A stretch of 64,000 nucleotides of DNA, taken from contig CAJNDS010002815.1 in the NCBI GenBank assembly GCA_905221605.1, positions 97,501-161,500 on the forward strand. The letters run 5' to 3'. This document shows, piece by piece, positions 43,204 through 54,332 of this stretch. The notes under the pieces are model-generated. The model did no database searches. It saw only the letters and a list, made by a program, of their open reading frames with translations, and was not told where the DNA came from. Position numbers and translations under genes: made by a program. Position 1 is the stretch's first letter, and each line of letters begins with the position of its first letter. Source of the stretch: Symbiodinium natans. Its lineage: Eukaryota; Sar; Dinophyceae; Suessiales; Symbiodiniaceae.

Positions 43204-43754
43204 AAACATCAAACCCTCGAACCCTAAACCCTCAAACCACCAAAATCGGCCGCAAGGTTGTCGCGTTTTGCGCCTTGGCAGACAGCTTTGAGCCCCAAGC
43301 AGCATGCCGCAAAAAAGGAGTTCGGGGTTTGTGGGGTTTAGGATTTAGGGTTTACGGTTTAGGGTGTAGGGGTTAGGGGTTAGGGTTTAGGGGATTGGGG
43401 ATTGGGTTAGCGTAGGGTGTATTTTTTTAGGGGTTTAGGGGTTGGGGGGTGTTGAGGGGTGGACTTGGTTCAAGAGTCACAGGGTTCATTCAGGGTTTAG
43501 ACTTACGTGATTATTATTTTGGTTCTCACTGAGGATTGGGTTTATGCAAAACCCCCAAGTGGTCCCCTTCTCCCTGTTTTCAGTGTTTACGTTTCTTCCA
43601 AGCTTCAGCGTTTAACAGGGGAACCTTTCTCATGAATTCCTGGGCCTGAGGAACTCAGGAGTTTAGGGTTTAGCCCCCTTATTTATACTAACATAATAGG
43701 GATTATAGTACTCCCGCTTGTAATCCCTATTAAGGACTGTTAGTGTAAAGCGGA
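43204..43754. other. Non-coding, G-rich then mixed sequence
   Basis: Degenerate TTTAGGG-like sequence (43320-43500) followed by unique AT-containing sequence. A short inverted segment (CCCTTATTTATACTAACA... TGTTAGTGTAAAG) lies at about 43676-43748. No exon supported. Confidence 0.5.
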
Positions 43755-43954
43755 CACCTAAGGGGCTTCATAAGTGGGTTATAAGTACAGTAATGATTCG
43801 TTAGTAAGTGCCATAAACCTCCAAGTATAGAGCCTCAAGAGACCCTACCGTAAAACTCCTCAAAGTTGGAATATCATTAGCCTCATACCCCAAGAGGGTC
43901 GCTAAAAGGAATCCCAGCCCCATCGTCCTTAAACCATGTTCCAACTTTATGGAG
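43755..43954. repeat. 200-bp element, copy 1, joined to CCCTAAA array
   Basis: Starts CACCTAAGGGGCTTCATAAG and ends CTTTATGGAG. Copy 2 lies at 47244-47443 with few substitutions. Both copies run directly into a CCCTAAA array of about 135 bases. Confidence 0.95.
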
Positions 43955-44087
43955 CCCTAAACCCTAAACCCTAAACCCTAAACCCTAAACCCTAAACCCT
44001 AAACCCTAAACCCTAAACCCTAAACCCTAAACCCTAAACCCTAAACCCTAAACCCTAAACCCTAAACCCTAAACCCTAAACCCTAAA
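43955..44087. repeat. CCCTAAA array after element copy 1
   Basis: Nineteen near-perfect units. Confidence 0.95.
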
Positions 44088-44808
44088 ATCAACCTGAGAG
44101 GTTGAAGGCTGGATCCAAAAAACACCTCCCCGAAATGCCTGTCACTTTTGCGTGGTTGTTATACACTGTAACCAAGGGAGTGGGACCTACTGAAAACCCT
44201 AAACCCTAATCCTTAAACCCTGAACTCTAAACCCGAAACCCCAAAGCTTAGGGTTTATAGGGTTTAGGATTAGGGTTTAGGGTTTAGGGTTTCGGGTTTA
44301 GGGTTTAGGGTTTAGGGCTCCAGGTCCTTCCGCAGCTGCTGTTGCTTTTGAGGGCACTTACACCGCATGGACCCGAAGCTCATAAACGCCTTACGCCCCG
44401 AAAACCTAAACCCTCAGACAAAACTAGTGTAGGGTTTAGGGTTTAGGGTTTAGGGTTTTGGGTTTTGGGTTTAGGGTTCAGGGTTTCGGGAGGGCTCGGA
44501 ATATATAATTACTAACTGTATTCCCTTAGGATCCCTTTATCATTATAGTAGGCCCCGCTTGTGTTCGAAGGTCTTGTAGTATTCTCTAGAGGCGAGGGGG
44601 TTGGGGGTCTTACTGTTACCCACCCCTTTAACAATCCTAAGCAGTGCCCTGAATCCCTGAAAGAACATCTTATTCCCCTATACAACTCATATATGTATAT
44701 ATACCTTATATCGTCTATAGAAGTAGATAGCCCCTAAATAGCCCCCAAAGAACCCCTGAGGTTCCTTATAAGGGTCCTTCCTTTAATCGCTTTTGAAACT
44801 CGCCTCCA
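44088..44808. other. No supported gene
   Basis: Short CCCTAAA and TTTAGGG runs near 44195-44245, 44260-44320 and 44425-44490, then unique AT-containing sequence (44500-44790) with no exon. Confidence 0.5.
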
Positions 44809-44900
44809 ATGGCCCTGTCGACCCTCGGCTCGGAGTGCCTTCTGGATCCGCTGGCGAAGAGGAGGTCGAGACACGCCGGCAGATCTTCTGGGGCATGTGG
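44809..44900 (+). CDS. Exon candidate, unknown
   Basis: Reads MALSTLGSECLLDPLAKRRS then RHAGRSSGACG up to a GT donor at 44901, followed by a T-run. No clear acceptor, so it could be a first exon. Weak. Confidence 0.3.
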
Positions 44901-45299
44901 GTTTTTTTTTTTTTATAGGGTCTTAGGGTTTAGGGTTTAGGGTTTAGGGTTTAGGGTTTGTTTGGTTGAGGGTGCTTCCGGGCGCGATGTTCGGGAATGT
45001 TCCAATCAGTGAAGTTTATAACCTTTTCTCTGGGTCATGTTGGCTTTGGGAAGGTCAGCGACTAAACCGCAAACCCTGGACCCCAAACAAGCCCCAAGGA
45101 CAAAACCTAAAACCTAAGCCCAAAAACCCCAAACCCGAAATCCCAAATTCCCAAAAAAGAAACCCAAACCCTAAACCCCAAATTCCCCAAAAAAGAAACC
45201 CAAACCCTAAACCCCAAATTCCCAAAAAAGAAACCCAAACCCTAAACCCCAAATTCCCCCCCAAAAACCCCAACCCCCCCCGCAAAGAGAACGGCCAAG

Positions 45300-45375
45300 G
45301 ACCGGATGGAGCTAGCAGAGGCGCCTCTTAGGCTCGTCCAAAGCCTTTTGCACCTGGGCCTGCAGAGATTCATGG
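45300..45375 (+). CDS. Exon candidate, unknown
   Basis: Acceptor CCAAG|GAC. The peptide is DRMELAEAPLRLVQSLLHLG then LQRFM. GT donor at 45376, then a TTTAGGG array. Function not recognised. Confidence 0.4.
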
Positions 45376-45458
45376 GTTTCCCTTTAGGGTTTAGGGTTTA
45401 GGGTTTAGGGTTTAGGGTTTAAAGAAGGCCCCAAACCCCAAATTCATTTGGGGTGTAG

Positions 45459-45486
45459 CCCCCCCCCCCCCCCCCCCCCCCCCCCC
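45459..45486. repeat. Poly-C run
   Basis: A C homopolymer of about 28 bases, one of the longest of many G or C runs in the window. Confidence 0.95.
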
Positions 45487-45596
45487 ATTTCTTTGCCGTC
45501 TGTAATGCCCATTTGTAGGGAAAGAGGGGGGGCGTTTGGGACTAGATGCTGCCCTCCCTGCACACTAAACCCTAAACCCGAGACCGGGTACCCCAG

Positions 45597-45684
45597 GCTC
45601 CTCTTCCGGGAGCAGAGACCGGGAAGGAGGAACACCAGGAACTGCTGATGAGGTTCCTGCTGCACCCACGAGCCCCCCTACCTA
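45597..45684 (+). CDS. Exon candidate, unknown
   Basis: Acceptor CCCCAG. The peptide is APLPGAETGKEEHQELLMRF then LLHPRAPLPK. Reads well as protein. The donor is not clear. A CCCTCAA/CCCTAAA array begins at 45719. Confidence 0.4.
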
Positions 45685-45718
45685 AAGCCTCCAGGCCAAG
45701 CGCTAAACCCTACACACT

Positions 45719-45723
45719 GAACC

Positions 45724-45757
<34 letters not shown>

Positions 45758-46055
45758 CTCAACCCTCAACCCTAAACCCTAAACCCTAAACCCTAAACCC
45801 TAAACCCTAAACCCTAAACCCTAAACCCTAAACCCTAAACCCTAAACCCTAAACCCTAAACCCTAAACCCTAAACCCTAAACCCTAAACCCTAACCTAAA
45901 CCCTAAACCCTAAACCCTAAACCCTAAACCCTAAACCCTAAACCCTAAACCCTAAACCCTAAACCCTAAACCCTAAACCCTAAACCCTAAACCCTAAACC
46001 CTAAACCCTAAACCCTAAACCCCAAGCCCTAGACCCTGAACCCTGAACTACCCTA
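45719..46055. repeat. CCCTCAA then CCCTAAA array
   Basis: About 335 bases: six CCCTCAA units followed by some 35 CCCTAAA units. The longest array in the window. Confidence 0.95.
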
Positions 46056-46189
46056 CACCCTCAACCCCTCAAGCACCGAACCGAACCCCAACACCTGGAG
46101 CTATAACTCTGCCAGGAACCCTCAGCCGTCCGCAAACGCCTGTGCAGGAGGAAAAACAACCACAACCCTTGCAACAGGAACCCCGCCCT

Positions 46190-46379
46190 AAACCCGTAAC
46201 CCTAAACCCTAAACCCTAAACCCTAAACCCTAAACCCTAAACCCTAAACCCTAAACCCTAAACCCTAAACCCTAAACCCTAAACCCTAAACCCTAAACCC
46301 TAAACCCTAAACCCTAAACCCTAAACCCGTACCCCTTAACCCTAAACCCTAAACCCTAAACCCTAAACCCTAAACCCTA
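46190..46379. repeat. CCCTAAA array
   Basis: About 190 bases with one interruption (CCCGTACCCC at about 46326). Confidence 0.95.
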
Positions 46380-46914
46380 TTAAACACATTACATACATGT
46401 TAGATTTTTACATCGGTTCTGACGCGCACGGTTTATACGCACCGTGATCTGGGCCATGGCTTCGGTGACCCTACTGCGACGGGGATAGGGGTCAACAAGA
46501 ACAGTATCCAAAAAACACAAACATATCAACAAATCAAAAAGGTATCAATAAGAACATAAACCCTAAACCCTAAACCCTAAACCCTAAACCCTGAGCCCTA
46601 AACCCTAAACCCTAAACCCTAAACCCTCAACCCTTAGTTGTTTGTTTTTTTGATACTTCCATATTATTTGATCCGGCAGCCAAATTGCGAATGACCCGTA
46701 AGCCTTCCAGTGCCCTAAACCCTAAACCCTAAACCCTAAACCCTAAACCCTAAACCCTAAACCCTAAACCCTAAACCTTAAACCTCAAACACTAAACCTA
46801 AACCCTAGACCCTAGACCCTAGACCCTAAACCCTAAACCTCCTCAAAGCCCCCAAAGGCATCGCAAGCTCCGGATGCCGTGATCACGCTGTGACCCCCGC
46901 ACAGCCGTGCTTTA
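46380..46914. other. Unique patches between CCCTAAA arrays
   Basis: A unique patch at 46380-46550, arrays at 46556-46630 and 46710-46850, and a GC-rich patch that leads into the exon candidate at 46915. No gene before that. Confidence 0.5.
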
Positions 46915-46962
46915 GTGCGGCAGACTTCCTGAGGAGTGCCATGGGCTGCATTGAGCTGCGCG
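46915..46962 (+). CDS. Short exon candidate
   Basis: Acceptor CACAG. The peptide is PCFSAADFLRSAMGCI then ELR. A GT donor starts the following TTTAGGG array. CCCTAAA lies before and TTTAGGG after, as for many exons here. Confidence 0.45.
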
Positions 46963-47043
46963 GTTTAGGGTTTAGGGTTTAGGGTTTAGGGTTTAGGGTT
47001 TAGGGTTTAGGGTTTAGGGTTTAGGGTTTAGGGTTTAGGGTCC
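46963..47043. repeat. TTTAGGG array
   Basis: Eleven perfect units, followed immediately by CCCTAAACCCTAAA, so the two strands can snap back. Confidence 0.95.
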
Positions 47044-47243
47044 CTAAACCCTAAACCCAACCCGCTCAAGGGCCTGGACCCCTAGGACCCTAAACCCTAA
47101 ACCCTAAGACCCTCAAGAACCCCGAAACCCCCAAAAAGCCCATACTTGGAGGTTCAGGGTACTTATTGACCAATTCTAACAGGTTTTAGGGTTTAGGGTT
47201 TAGGGTAACTGTACTTATGACTGTACTTGTAGCCATATTCGGG

Positions 47244-47443
47244 CACCTAAGCGGCTTCATAAGTGGGTTATAAGTACAGTAATGATTCGTTAGTAAGTGC
47301 CATAAACCTCCAAGTATAGAGCCTCAAGAGACCCTACCGTAAAACTCCCAAAAGTTGGAACATCATTAGCCTCATACCCCAAGAGGGTCGCTAAATGGAA
47401 TCCCAGCCCCATCGTCCTTAAACCATGTTCCAGCTTTATGGAG
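47244..47443. repeat. 200-bp element, copy 2, joined to CCCTAAA array
   Basis: See copy 1 at 43755-43954. The sequence before this copy differs from that before copy 1. Confidence 0.95.
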
Positions 47444-47582
47444 CCCTAAACCCTAAACCCTAAACCCTAAACCCTAAACCCTAAACCCTAAACCCTAAAC
47501 CCTAAACCCTAAACCCTAAACCCTAAACCCTAAACCCTAAACCCTAAACCCTAAACCCTAAACCCTAAACCCTAAACCCTAA
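47444..47582. repeat. CCCTAAA array after element copy 2
   Basis: Twenty near-perfect units, close in length to the array after copy 1. Confidence 0.95.
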
Positions 47583-47599
47583 ATTTTCCGAAGACCCAG

Positions 47600-47690
47600 G
47601 TTTGAGCCACCGCTTCCCCAGCGCCCCGCTGGTCGCGCTGCCGGGGGGATTCCCCGGGATCTGTGGCAGCCCCGGAGATTCGGTCCCCTA
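47600..47690 (+). CDS. Exon candidate, unknown
   Basis: Acceptor CCCAG. Two frames are open: one reads LSHRFPSAPLVALPGGFPG, the other FEPPLPQRPAGRAAGGIPR. GC-rich, so openness alone is weak evidence. Confidence 0.3.
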
Positions 47691-47727
47691 GCCCTAAACC
47701 CTAAACCCTAGCCCTAAACCCTAAACC

Positions 47728-47967
47728 CTAGGAGGTTGAGGGCGGTACGACGTCCGCCTTGCGGCGTCTCTTCTTGCGCCCGCAACCGGGCCCGCGCAAG
47801 CTGAAGCCCTCAGCCTGACCTGGGCACGCGCCCTGAAAACCCTGAAAACCGCGGGGCGCACGGGGCAACCGGTGGCAGAGTTGGCCTTTCCACATCCGCC
47901 CTGCCTGGTGATAGACTCGCAGCTCCTCCTCGCAGGAAGCCGCGATCCGCTGAGGGGCTCTTCTCAA
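47728..47967 (-). CDS. Minus-strand open frame, doubtful
   Basis: Seventy-nine codons open on the minus strand, with RIAASCEEELRVYHQAGRMW and a basic run CGRKKRRRK. The plus frames here are closed. No domain and no splice context; listed only because the sequence reads better as protein on this strand. Confidence 0.2.
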   Translation of the reverse strand: MRRAPQRIAASCEEELRVYHQAGRMWKGQLCHRLPRAPRGFQGFQGACPGQAEGFSLRGPGCGRKKRRRKADVVPPSTS

Positions 47968-50690
47968 CTAACTAGGGTCACTTGCCGCGGTCCATTCTCG
48001 AAAAACTTCAGTTAAGCTACGAAGGCCAACCGATTCAGGGATCTTCATTGAAAGCCTCGATTCTGCAGGTTTTTGTTGCTTGAAAGAGCTCCGGTGACCT
48101 GTCTGGCTGTCCATCTTATGGCCCCAAACACAAGGGCGCCCCAACCGCCAGTCATAAACCCCCCAACACGCAACCTCCTTGGCGATTGGTCCCGTGGGTG
48201 CGCGCGCCTGCGAAGTCAGTCAGGCATCGGTAGGTCCGTAAGCTTGCTAAGCCTCGGTCACGCGGTGCCCCTCATGGCCTGGCATCCTCAACCCTAAACC
48301 CTAAACCCTCAACCCTCAACCCTAAACCCTAAACCCTAAACCCTGAACCCTTAGTTCTGGCACCCTTAGTTTGCTTGGGGGCATCGTTCTCTTCTCAGCA
48401 GCTGGGCGCGGTGGCCCTTTGCAGGCCGTGTGCCCGAACTATCCTGCAAGGGGCCACACAGGGCACGCTTGCCAGGGAAGATACAGGCTTGCTCCTCGGT
48501 GCTCCTTTTTTCGAGAACGTGAGCCGCTTCCTGCATGTGCGTTCGCAAGTTCGACTTCGCCCTTGGCGGCCTCTTCCGCCCGCTTTGAGAGTCCTAAAGC
48601 TAGAAAGCCGGGCAAATAGGGGCTCCAAGAACCACATCAGCACAAGCATCCTACTCTTGGGGTATAGGGGGCCACCTGAAGGGGGGATTTGGGGGGCCTC
48701 TTATAGGTAAGCCCGTACATGTCACGACTACTTCTGGCGCCTCAGCAAGGCCCGGGCTGATATGGTTGCTGGCACAGGCTCGCCTTCCGCTCCTTCTGAG
48801 CTCTTTTTTTGCGCGGCGCGGTCCCTTGAAAGAGGAAGAATAGCTTTTGAGGGTTCTTGAGGAGGCGCCCAAGCCCGAAAGCCTGAAACCTTCTCCTGCC
48901 ACCCCCCAAATGCTCCCCCAGCTCACTGCCACCTCCTAACCTTCAGCCCAAGCTGGGTCGCCCTCCCTGAGCTCCAGGGCCTTGAGGATGGCAGGCTGGC
49001 AGCCTCTTGGTGCTCTTCGTTGCCCGCCTTGGCGCAGGGGAAAGGGTCGGCTTTTCCATGATTGAGTTGGGCCCTACTTCTCCCAGATGTAAACAGGGCC
49101 CGCCTCTCCACGATACTCTTCATGACTCCTCGCGCTGCGAGCTCCGCCCCCATTCCCGGGTCCGAAGCTGCTTGAAGCCTGAAGCCCTCCCTAAAACCTT
49201 TAGGACTTTAGGCCTTGGAGTTGCAAGTCAGGGGTGTCAAGTCCGCATGGCAGGATGCGGGAAGAACATGAAGTGCAGCTCATACCTCTGAAATTCCTTC
49301 CAAGGGGCCGGAGATTCCGAGCTTTGACCCGCCATGGGGAGTTAGTGGTTAGGGGGTCCACGGACTTACGCCGCCTTCTCCCGGTGCTTTAACGCGCTTT
49401 CGCTGCAAAGGCTACGCCCCGGCCTCGATCTTTGTGGGACCCTGAGCCTCTCTGTAAACCCTAACCTCCCGGCTGCGAGGGGGCTCTTTTGTGGGCAACA
49501 TCATTCGTAGGCACGCGGTGTCTGCACGATTCGGCGTTGCTCCAAGCCGCCTACGGACCGCTGAATTCGGGGACGTCTCGCGGGGGGGGGCATCTTGTCA
49601 TGTCATTGTCCGCTGAACCTTGAGGAGGTGTAGGGCTTGATGGGGTCTGCCTGCTAAAGCCCTACCGCGGCTCTTGCTGAAACTTGCAAGGTACACGAAG
49701 AAGGTCAGGACGACATCCCTCAAGTTTTAGGGTTTGGGGCTCAGGGCTCCAGGGCCCTAGTGCCCTAATGTTGCATGGCCATGCACTTTGGGTCCTCATC
49801 CTTCTCGGCTTGGCCCGGAGGTCTCCCAAGAGGCTCTTCGGTGTGCGGGCTTGTGGCTGAGGGCCAAGAAGGAGATATCTTGTGCCCCGGCAGGTTTGGC
49901 ATAGCGTCTTAAGGAGTGGGCGATGTGAGAGGCGCTCTGGCTGTCATTGCTAGCCGCGCCGAAGGGCCGTTACCTTCGGCACGTGGACTTGGGTCAAATG
50001 GTCAGGGAAGACTCGGCTGTTTTGGGTTTCGGGGGGCACCTCGCCTCCCTCATCTTCGTAGAGCCCTCGACCCATCATCTTGCGTTTGGCTTCCACCCTC
50101 GCGCCATCTTTCCGAAGGGGCTGCTGCCACACTGATGCCGATTGCTTCTCGCAGCTCCTGGCATGAAAGAAGGGCAGACTTATTCTTCAGCAGAGAGACA
50201 CGCACCCACGCTTGATCCGGCTCCCTCGCGCCCACGTTTCTGGGTGTGCGTCCGCCCCTCCATGCGATTTGTTCCTGCTGGCTGTGAGGCCTTGCTGAGC
50301 TCAGCACTTGAAAGAGCGAGTGGTGTACGGCTATCCGGAAAAGGGGCGGAGATACATGGATAAACCTGGGCAGCAGGCGGCTACGTAAGACGCTATAGGG
50401 GCCTTGGAGACCCCAGGACCTAAGTGTCATGCTACAGGCTCCTCCGCAAATTTAATTGCAATATTCTGAGTACTCCTAAACCTCAAATGCTAAACCCTAG
50501 ACCCTAAACCCCATGCAGCAAACATAGCCCGGCAGCGGACGGGTGCAGCAAAAATGCGGCGGTAGGCTTCCACAGGCGGAGGGGTGGGATCGTTACGGGC
50601 TTTCGGCGTCCGTCTTAGGCTGATACAGGCGCCTGTGAGGCATGATAAGGGTGCCTTAAGGGTTTCTTACAAAGGGGCTGAGCATCCAGG
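47968..50690. other. GC-rich unique sequence, no supported gene
   Basis: Telomere-type repeat nearly vanishes (one short run at 48290-48345). Many overlapping open frames occur on both strands, as expected from high GC. An interval at 48400-48560 is open in several frames with LGAVALCRPCARTILQGA in one. I could not choose a real exon. Confidence 0.5.
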
Positions 50691-50859
50691 CTTTGGGTTT
50701 CAATCTGCAGTTCGCAAAGCTGCTGCACTGATGGCAGCTGCCCGCACCCTCCCTTTCTGGGCTTCGGACGTGGGTCTTCTGCTCAACGGTGGAGTCGCAA
50801 TGGTCCAGCTTGTGAGTGGCCTGCCCCTGAATGTCACTGCCACATTCACAGGTCGGTGA
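50691..50859 (+). CDS. Weak exon candidate with hydrophobic segment
   Basis: Reads GFGFQSAVRKAAALMAAART then WASDVGLLLNGGVAMVQL and NVTATFTGR before TGA (50857-50859). The hydrophobic stretch could be a membrane segment. GC-rich context and lack of splice evidence keep this low. Confidence 0.2.
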
Positions 50860-53400
50860 CCCCACGCAGGCACAACCCCTGGTTTATCCACCACTCGGGC
50901 CCCTCAACCCAAAGCCCTCTTAGAAGGCTGCTTGTGTCTCGCTGCATTCCCACCCTGACTTCGAGAACTCCCTGCCCTGCCTCGTGCGTCGCTGCCTCCG
51001 CCGTTGCCTCCGCGCCGGCCGCGCTCTGATGGTCTACATCTTTGCGCAGCGTTCTCTAGGGATCCTGTCAGGAACCCGGAGGCCCCCTATCTCCTCCCCT
51101 TGCATCCTGCCTGCCAGGCTCGCAACATAAAAGTCCCGGAGCCTGATAAAGCTTACGCCCTCAAAGGCTTTTTTGCGGGTTTCGTATAAGAGAAGCTGCT
51201 GAGGCCCTAGGCTCCCCCTTTTGAAGTGATGAGCTTTTGCCCCATGCCGGCTTCAAAGGTGAGGATGCTCCAGGACCATCACCTCGTTGGTCTTTTGGGG
51301 GGGGGTTTTGCAACCCCAGAGCTCTACCAGGGCAAACTTAGGGTTTTCTCTCCGGGCTCTCAGGATTTTCGGGTTTTAGGGTTTAGGGTGGACTTTCGCC
51401 CACTTTTTTGCACAGGTGCGGCTTCCCAAAAGCGCCCCTTGTTTGATTAAACAGCAGCCCCCCTCTTGCAGCGGCCCTGTGTGGCGAGTCCCTGAAAGGA
51501 GCTCCCCTGTAAGGCCTCTGTCAGCGTATCTCAAGGCAGGCCTTTAAGGCACTGTGGGCTTGAGGGCCTTGAGGTTTAGGGCTCAGGGAGTGGTAGGGTT
51601 CAAAGTTCAAAGGTCTCTAAAGCTGCCCTCCTGTAGAGCATCCCAGAAATCTGCCCTTCTGCGCCGTCCCGGCGGGTGCGCGTGTGTGTGCCACGATGCA
51701 AGAGAGGCCTTGTAGGCTGAGCTGGACCTGGCAAGGGCGAAGAAGCAAATCAGATTGGAAGCGGCCCGGAAGGCTGCTCCAAAAGCTTATTCCCCCAAAC
51801 TCCCCCCCAAAAAAAAAATCCTAAGCTGGTTTTTCCATTTCGGGCTTAGGACTCCGAACCCCCCCCCTCCCCAAACAAAAATCCGAACCCATGACGTGAA
51901 GCGATCCTGCCTGCCTTGTGAGAAGTTCATGTCGCGAGGTCCCTCTCGCACTTTGCTCCACGCAAGGTTTGCACGCAATCACGGCAAAAAGTATAAAGGT
52001 GCCCTGAAGGGATGCAGCCCTGCATTAGTGGTATGCTGGGGCGTGTAGGGCTCTAGGGTGCAGAGAGGCTCCTTCTTCGGGCTTGCGGGCGACAAAAGCG
52101 CGCGGGCTCGGCGCCTTCAGATGCCTTCCGATGCCTCAAGCAGAGCTCCTCGACATCCTCGACCCGAAGCCCTCCTGCTCCAGCGTCCATCGCGCTAAAA
52201 TTCCGGCATCCCGAGCTCCCCTCACGGCCTCAGCTCCATGACTTGGGGGCTGCTCCACATGGGACAGCTCCCCCTGTGACTTGTTGGGGAAGGCCCCTGG
52301 GTCGCAGGGGCTCGGGAGGGAGGTGCCCAGCCGGTTTGTCTCCGTTCCGTTCTGTCCGAAGCAGTCGGAGTCGCAAAGCGCGCGCTCAAGCTCACCCGCT
52401 TAGAATGAGCTCCAGTCACGGGGCCCCCCTAAACCCTAAACCAGAGCCTATACCTATAAACCCTATAAGCCCTATGTACTGCGAGTAAAGAAGTCAGCCA
52501 TGGACCCGACCTGTGATACAGCCCACTCTGCCACCCTGCTGCCCGCTCTCAGGGCCGAATGGTCTTGGGTCCAAGGAACCACAGCCCGAAGCCCTGAACC
52601 CTGGCGCCTGAAACCCCTGAAGTCATGTCGGTCCCGGCAGAAGATCAAGGGCCAGCTGCACTTCCACACTTCCGGCTGGTTCCTCTGATGTCGGAGGCCG
52701 CAGCTCACGCGATCCCAGTCCTAGGGTTCCATCGGGCACGCAGGGCGCGAAAGGCGACCCGGCCGTAAGAGCCCCAAAGGCCCAGAACCTACATCTACAT
52801 GGTCAGTTCTCTAGATGATGGTCTTTTTTTGGGTGCCCCAAATAAGAGGGGCGCCGCCTTATAAGAAGGACCCCACGAGAGACCATCTTTTCGGAGAAGT
52901 GACCAGGTGTGGTAGGTTCGGGGGCTTCCCCAGCGGAAGTCTCCAATTCGTAAAGGACCTTGCGCCCGGAGAGGCTGGAAGTGGGCCTTTGGGGTGTAGG
53001 GGATATGGTGTAGGGTTTAGGGCTTCCTGGCGCCCGAGGAAGGTGGTAAGGAGACGTAAGGAGGCCTCTTGCAACTCCAAGGCCTACAAGGGGTCTTTAG
53101 GGGCTTCTTGGGGTCTCTACGGCTCAGCAGCCGGTTCTGTGAACCCTAAACCCTAGTCCCTAAACCCTAAGCCCTAAACCCTAAACCCTAAACCATAGTT
53201 GTTTGGCAGTTGGAGGGGTCAAGGGGAAAAGTTTGTGCCAGCTCAGGCGCGGCGATTTTTCTTCTGGACTATGCTTTAAAACCCGGTCAGCCCCCCAAAA
53301 AGTCAGAAGTCTGAAACGCTAAAGCCACCGCGTGGTGGGTTTAGGGGCTGAGGAGTTCATGGCTTTCAAGGCTCAAAAACACGCGAAAGGCCCCCCTTGA
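50860..53400. other. GC-rich unique sequence, no supported gene
   Basis: Scattered single telomere-type words (for example 51371-51390, 52428-52440, 52995-53030, 53140-53195) and many short open frames on both strands. Nothing could be tied to a family or splice chain. Confidence 0.5.
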
Positions 53401-53461
53401 CCCTCTCCGCTCGCGCCCCGCACGGCTCATGTCAGATAGGCAGACAGCAGCCTGAGGGCAG

Positions 53462-53887
53462 GTGCTTGTGACGAAAAGCAGAGCCCGAGGACAGGAAGTC
53501 GCACCCTTGCTGGTGCCTCACAGCTTCTCTCGCAGTTGGCCTACGCGCGTGCCATGTGTGCGACGTAAACTCGACAAGCTCGAAGCAGATGCTACACCAA
53601 AGTTGTACCGACTTAAAGGCCAGAGCCGTATCTGTTCCGTGCGCTGCGGCTTCCCATGCCAAAGTCTTCAGCCTGCGGAGCCTGCGGCGTGGTCACATTG
53701 CCGGGGTCGAGAGAAAACTGCTGTAACTCGTTCTTGCTCTTCAGTGTCTACCTACCCCTCTCTCAGTAATCTCGCTCGGCGTTGCTGCTGCTTTGCGACA
53801 CGAACTCGCACGTGCCTACAAGACCGCTTCCACATGTTTGCAACTGTCCTCCCATGCTGTGGCCAGGAGTGCAAGCCATCGAGCTGA
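53462..53887 (+). CDS. Open frame of unknown reality, 141 codons
   Basis: Longest clean frame at the start of the duplicated region, with many Cys, Ser and Arg residues (for example RLKGQSRICSVRCGFPCQSL). No motif recognised. Overlapping frames at 53793-54095 (+) and 53816-54352 (-) are also open, so this may be chance in GC-rich DNA. Confidence 0.15.
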   Translation: MLVTKSRARGQEVAPLLVPHSFSRSWPTRVPCVRRKLDKLEADATPKLYRLKGQSRICSVRCGFPCQSLQPAEPAAWSHCRGREKTAVTRSCSSVSTYPSLSNLARRCCCFATRTRTCLQDRFHMFATVLPCCGQECKPSS

Positions 53888-54332
53888 GGGTACCACTCTC
53901 AGACACCAGTGGGGGGCTTTTGAGACGCCTGAAGCTAGTACCCTCAAGTATGCAATGCTTGTGACATCCAACTGTCCGTGGCTTCGGGCGTTCGAGCCTG
54001 AGCCCATGCGTGGGACGAGCCTGGGAAGTAAGCAGATGTCATCAAGGCAACGCCAGCTCGGGGGGGAATGGTTGTGGCCGCGAAGCGTTCGCTGACATTC
54101 ACGGCAAAGCCTCCAGGAAAGCAGCCGGATCATGGGCTTGGCACTCCAAAGACTTGTAATTGAACCTCCCAAGGTTGCACAAAGACGCCCTGTATTGTGA
54201 TGCCTACTCGGGCAAACTAGGCGCACGAACATGATGATTTTGGAATCGCACGTCGCCGCAAAATCAGGCATGAATTTCCAAGATGTTGTCACTGCATAGA
54301 GGGTTTCAGTTTTCACAGAGTTTGGGGGAACC

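Noticed and set aside
47600-53400. tRNA or rRNA genes in the GC-rich region
   Set aside because: I saw no convincing tRNA B-box and cloverleaf combination or rRNA-like conserved block. A dedicated search was not possible by eye.
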